Shown: in pieces, positions 60,636-64,000 of the stretch
How positions within the stretch are numbered: position 1 is the first letter of the stretch
How the letters are laid out: each line of letters starts with the position of its first letter
Notes under the pieces: model-generated
What the model was told of the DNA's origin: nothing
Seen by the model: only the letters and a program-made list of their open reading frames with translations
The model's database searches: none
Made by a program: the position numbers and the translations under genes
From: Coffea arabica
Taxonomy: Eukaryota; Streptophyta; Magnoliopsida; Gentianales; Rubiaceae
Direction of reading: 5' to 3'
Assembly: GCF_036785885.1 (NCBI RefSeq)
Contig: NC_092329.1
Location: forward strand, 3,906,001-3,970,000
DNA length: 64,000 nt

Positions 60636-63485
60636 TACTGTTAGAGGGCACCAGGCTGAAACTGTAGGATTTCGATTGATTGAGATACAGAGCATTTGAT
60701 TAGAGGAAGTAAAGATGCTAGAAGTTGGAAATCATAGCAATAAGCCAGTAGTAGAGGTAAGTAGCGTAGAAATAGAGAGATAATATGGATGTTTGTATTC
60801 TGTATTATTAAATAAAACATTAGTTGATTGATGTAGTTGCTTTAGCTAAGAGATGAGAGTGGTTAATTTTAGTGGAGTGCTGCTTTGTAGGAAAAACTAG
60901 AGGCGCAAGTCACCTTTAATTGTCACAATACAATCGAATCGACTGACCTGCTTCAAACATTCGGCACTAAAAAGTCTTAGTTCAGGACTTTTTATTTTGC
61001 TTCCGGCTTAGCCCAAGTGGACCTTAAATCCAAGAAATAATTCCTCTTAAATTAAATACACTGCACTAAACAAGAAAGGCCCCCCAGCATGCCCATGATC
61101 TTAGACCCTTTTGTGTTTCAAAGGCACTTCAAAAAAGTACTACTGGAAACAGCTCCGTCAAATTGAAGAATTACGCTAATAAATGAAATTTAGGGCAAAA
61201 AGGTTTGCAATTCCTCCAGTTTATTACTAACCCATGAGGAACAGTTAAAGGATTCCTCCTCCCCCCACCCCAAAAAAATAAAAAAGAGAAAGAGGACTGG
61301 CATGTCCAAGAATGGGTGGATCTCGCAAAAGATTGAGTCAAGAGCCAAGAAGAGAACTCTGAGTAGAAATGTGTTGTTTATAGAGCCGTGCAGGAAAAAC
61401 GAAGCCCATATCGTCCAGACCTGCATTTTGTCAGCTTCTGGTGTTTATTTTATACTAGTATTTTGACCCGTACCATGCACCGGATTATATTTCAAATCAA
61501 AATAATATTATATATATTTATATATATAGACTAAAAATTTTAAAGAAATGTATGCTTAACATGTTGAAAAAATTTTAATTTGTAATGATTTACATGATCG
61601 AGGAATTGTTAACACATTTAAGGAAAGGGTTAGGTTAGGTGGTAAGGTGAGAAGAGTTTTCTAAAAAAAAATCAATTTATCAGTATCCGACAAAACATAT
61701 AATGTTATACCCATATATCAAAACTTATAATATAAAAAAAAATAAATTATAACCAGTTTATTTTCTTCCATTTCTAGAAAAAAAAAAACTTTCTCCTATC
61801 TTGTACCGCTAAAATTGTTGACTGCATTTAGATTAACATTTTTCATAAACTTTAACGTATATTTTAAAAAAAAAATCTCTATAATATATGTTTTTAGAGT
61901 TCTTAAAATTATTAAAAATCATCATCATTTCCCTCTACTCTTATCCGCCAGTTAGTCATCAGACGCCTCCTACGACTTTCGTATCTTCTATCATGGTACC
62001 ACTCTCTCTATTAATTTTTTTTTTGTCATCTTTGTCATATCCCTGCTATCCCATTTCTTCTTCTCTCCCTTCTTCGCCGATCTTTGTAACCCACATTTTT
62101 TCTTCAATCTTTCTCGCCACTTTTCAAGTCCTCAACATTTTCTTCCCTCTTTCCTCCCCCCATACCCTACCTCTAAATTCATATCCCTGCGACCCAATAT
62201 ATTTAACTTTACCTATCACAATGAAAATATAAAATTAAAAATTGATTACAATGGTTGCAATTATTAGTATCTAAAAATGGAAATGAAAAACTGATAATAT
62301 CTATAATATCCTCAAGTACTACAATCAATGTATATATATATATATATATATTTAACATAGCAAATACATATTTATATATGAAGACAGCAATAAGAATACA
62401 TAAAATAATTAATGATACCAAAAGTTATCCTTAGTGTTTGGGTTTGGCGCTCTTATTCAAATCTAATCAGAGTCAAACTTGGGCCAGATATATACAAATT
62501 AAGTAATATTTTAGGGTCGAATGGTCTATATTTTTCTCTTAAACTATAATATTACTTTTTAAAAAATTTTTGATAGAATTGGTGTTGTTGTTATCATTAT
62601 TTTTTATCAAAAATGAATATTTCAAAAAAATTTCCACGTTTAAAAGCCAATAGTACTTTGTTTTTTGTTTAGTGATTTCGTAATTTAGATTTCATGAATG
62701 GTACCATTCTTGATTTTTTAAATCCACGGCATTATTTCTTTTGTGTTTTCTATTTAATTTTGCTCTTTTACTTAAGATTATTAAGTTAAAAGATAAAATA
62801 TTATCATTTACTTTTTTTTACTTTTACTAAATTTGGCAATGTTTTCTCTTTATTTACCTTCCCACTAATAAACTTCAAACCAAATTCCTATATAAGTGGA
62901 GCCACTTTTTACTTATTTAAATTAGAAAGGCATGAAAGCCACTTCTTACTTAGGAAAATGTTATTTGCACTGAAATTCCACCATTTATTTTATCATATAG
63001 TCTAATTAATGAAAACTATACGATCAAAATGATTATTGAAGTGTGCATAACAAAAATGCAATGTAAATAATCCTACTTATTTAAATTAATAAGAAAGCAT
63101 GAAAGGATGTTATATTTGTTATCTCTTGTTATAGTCTTATAGAAGTTTTAATTGGAGTAGAATCATAAATAATACAAGGCAATTGGAAAGGGTTGAAGTT
63201 CAAATAGGATAACATGTACATTAACTAACAATTTGAAATAGAATGATTTTAAAAAGTAACCAACAATTTCAAATGTGAAGAGTAGACGTGGAAGAAGAGG
63301 AATATATTTTATAAATTAAATTAAATGTGAAATGTTAGAAAAATGGAATTGATAGTAGGAAGATATATGGAGGTTTGTTGCTAAAAATCTCTTTTCAAAT
63401 TTATATAGATATAGATGCCTTTAATCTACTTTTCTTTATCGTGTTTAATTTTCCTTTCTTTTTCTTTTCCCCTGCTTTTCGTGTT
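60636..63485. other. Intergenic, very AT-rich
   Basis: No gene found. It includes A/T tracts, a TA repeat at about 62333-62352 and pyrimidine-rich DNA at 61930-62190 that gives a low-complexity frame (61888-62232). Confidence 0.5.
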
Positions 63486-63567
63486 TGTACAAGAAGCTTG
63501 AGAAAAGCAGCTTCATAACGTGCGCCTGTACAAGAAGCTTGAGAAAAGCAGCTTCATAACGTGCGCC
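63486..63567 (+). repeat. Perfect 41-bp tandem duplication
   Basis: Bases 63486-63526 are repeated exactly at 63527-63567 (TGTACAAGAAGCTTGAG... ending GTGCGCC). No difference is seen, so it is recent. It lies in the minus-strand frame 63445-63765, and 41 bases is not a multiple of three, so that frame shifts across it. Confidence 0.95.
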
Positions 63568-64000
63568 AGCACTTCCAAACTCCAAAATGCGTATCCAATC
63601 ATGCATACTTGATTGTGGAAACCATGCACCGGTCCTGCAATCAATCTCATCTACGAATGCTTTAATTCTCCTCCATACATAAATGCTACGATACTTAGGA
63701 TGAAACCAATTCGAAATCTTAACTGAGAAACGTCTAAAGCAAAGCTTTGTTCTAATATGATACATAGAAAAGCAATCAAATTAAAACACAAAACACCCAA
63801 AGTACTAGATATAGAAGTAAAACTTAGACTACTATTACCATAGAAGTAAAACTTAGACTACATAGAAGTAATTATTTGTCATTAAAAAGGTTCAAGTAGT
63901 ACTTATCACTAATCTGTTTGCTTCCCGAAACCTGCAAAGAACAATAAAACCTACTAAACCAAGGACTTCCAGATATCGGCAACTTGGCAGACTGAATTAT
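63568..64000. other. Right end, unassigned
   Basis: The minus frame 63445-63765 (106 codons) has no domain I know. A 29-bp-period repeat (ATAGAAGTAAAACTTAGACT at 63811 and 63840, partial third at 63862) is present. On the minus strand TTTGCAG near 63930 could be a splice acceptor of a gene beyond the window, but this is not supported otherwise. Confidence 0.4.

Noticed and set aside
61888-62232. 114-codon hydrophobic/Ser-rich frame
   Set aside because: Arises from pyrimidine-rich low-complexity DNA; no conserved pattern.

Overview
The window is nuclear DNA from a flowering plant, very probably a eudicot. The genes have many short GT-AG introns, the intergenic DNA is AT-rich, and the gene set is plant-specific: chloroplast-movement protein JAC1, RbcX2, an APO protein, an RRA-type arabinosyltransferase and a CYP72-clan P450. 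I cannot name the species. No prokaryotic, organellar or viral gene is evident, and I found no tRNA, rRNA or CRISPR array.

Layout. 1-1.3 kb: 3' end of a P450 gene (+), cut by the window edge. 1.98-5.17 kb: a young 5'-truncated L1-type LINE with perfect target-site duplications. 7.3-11.7 kb: PTC7/PP2C55-type phosphatase (+). 12.5-12.8 kb: a SINE plus a second, tiny retroposition scar. 13.5-15.4 kb: GT77 arabinosyltransferase (+). 16.4-16.7 kb: small ubiquitin-like protein (-). 18.0-19.6 kb: APO4-type RNA-binding protein (-). 21.9-22.1 kb: SINE of a second family. 22.3-29.9 kb: EXS-domain membrane protein (+), 13 coding exons, one GC-AG intron. 31.6-36.5 kb: JAC1 (+). 37.2-38.9 kb: a Mutator-like transposon with long terminal inverted repeats and a perfect 9-bp target duplication, carrying a captured piece of a USP-domain receptor-like kinase gene (a Pack-MULE). 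39.7-41.6 kb: RbcX2 (+). 47.3-49.2 kb: deSI/PPPDE isopeptidase (+), with a 75-bp perfect inverted repeat in its second intron. 51.5-57.0 kb: LPEAT1-type acyltransferase (-). 57.7 kb: old second copy of the 22-kb SINE family. 59.3-60.0 kb: PEX11A (-). 60-64 kb: AT-rich DNA with a MITE candidate and short tandem duplications, no gene I can support.

The genes are ordinary independently transcribed housekeeping genes, not a cluster. Several act in organelles (JAC1, RbcX2, the PP2C, APO4, PEX11A), but nothing indicates co-regulation. I see no convincing new multi-gene system. The most noteworthy items are the Pack-MULE with its open captured reading frame, the intronic perfect hairpin, and two almost completely 5'-truncated retroposition scars. 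Exon borders were read by eye from splice consensus and reading-frame continuity.
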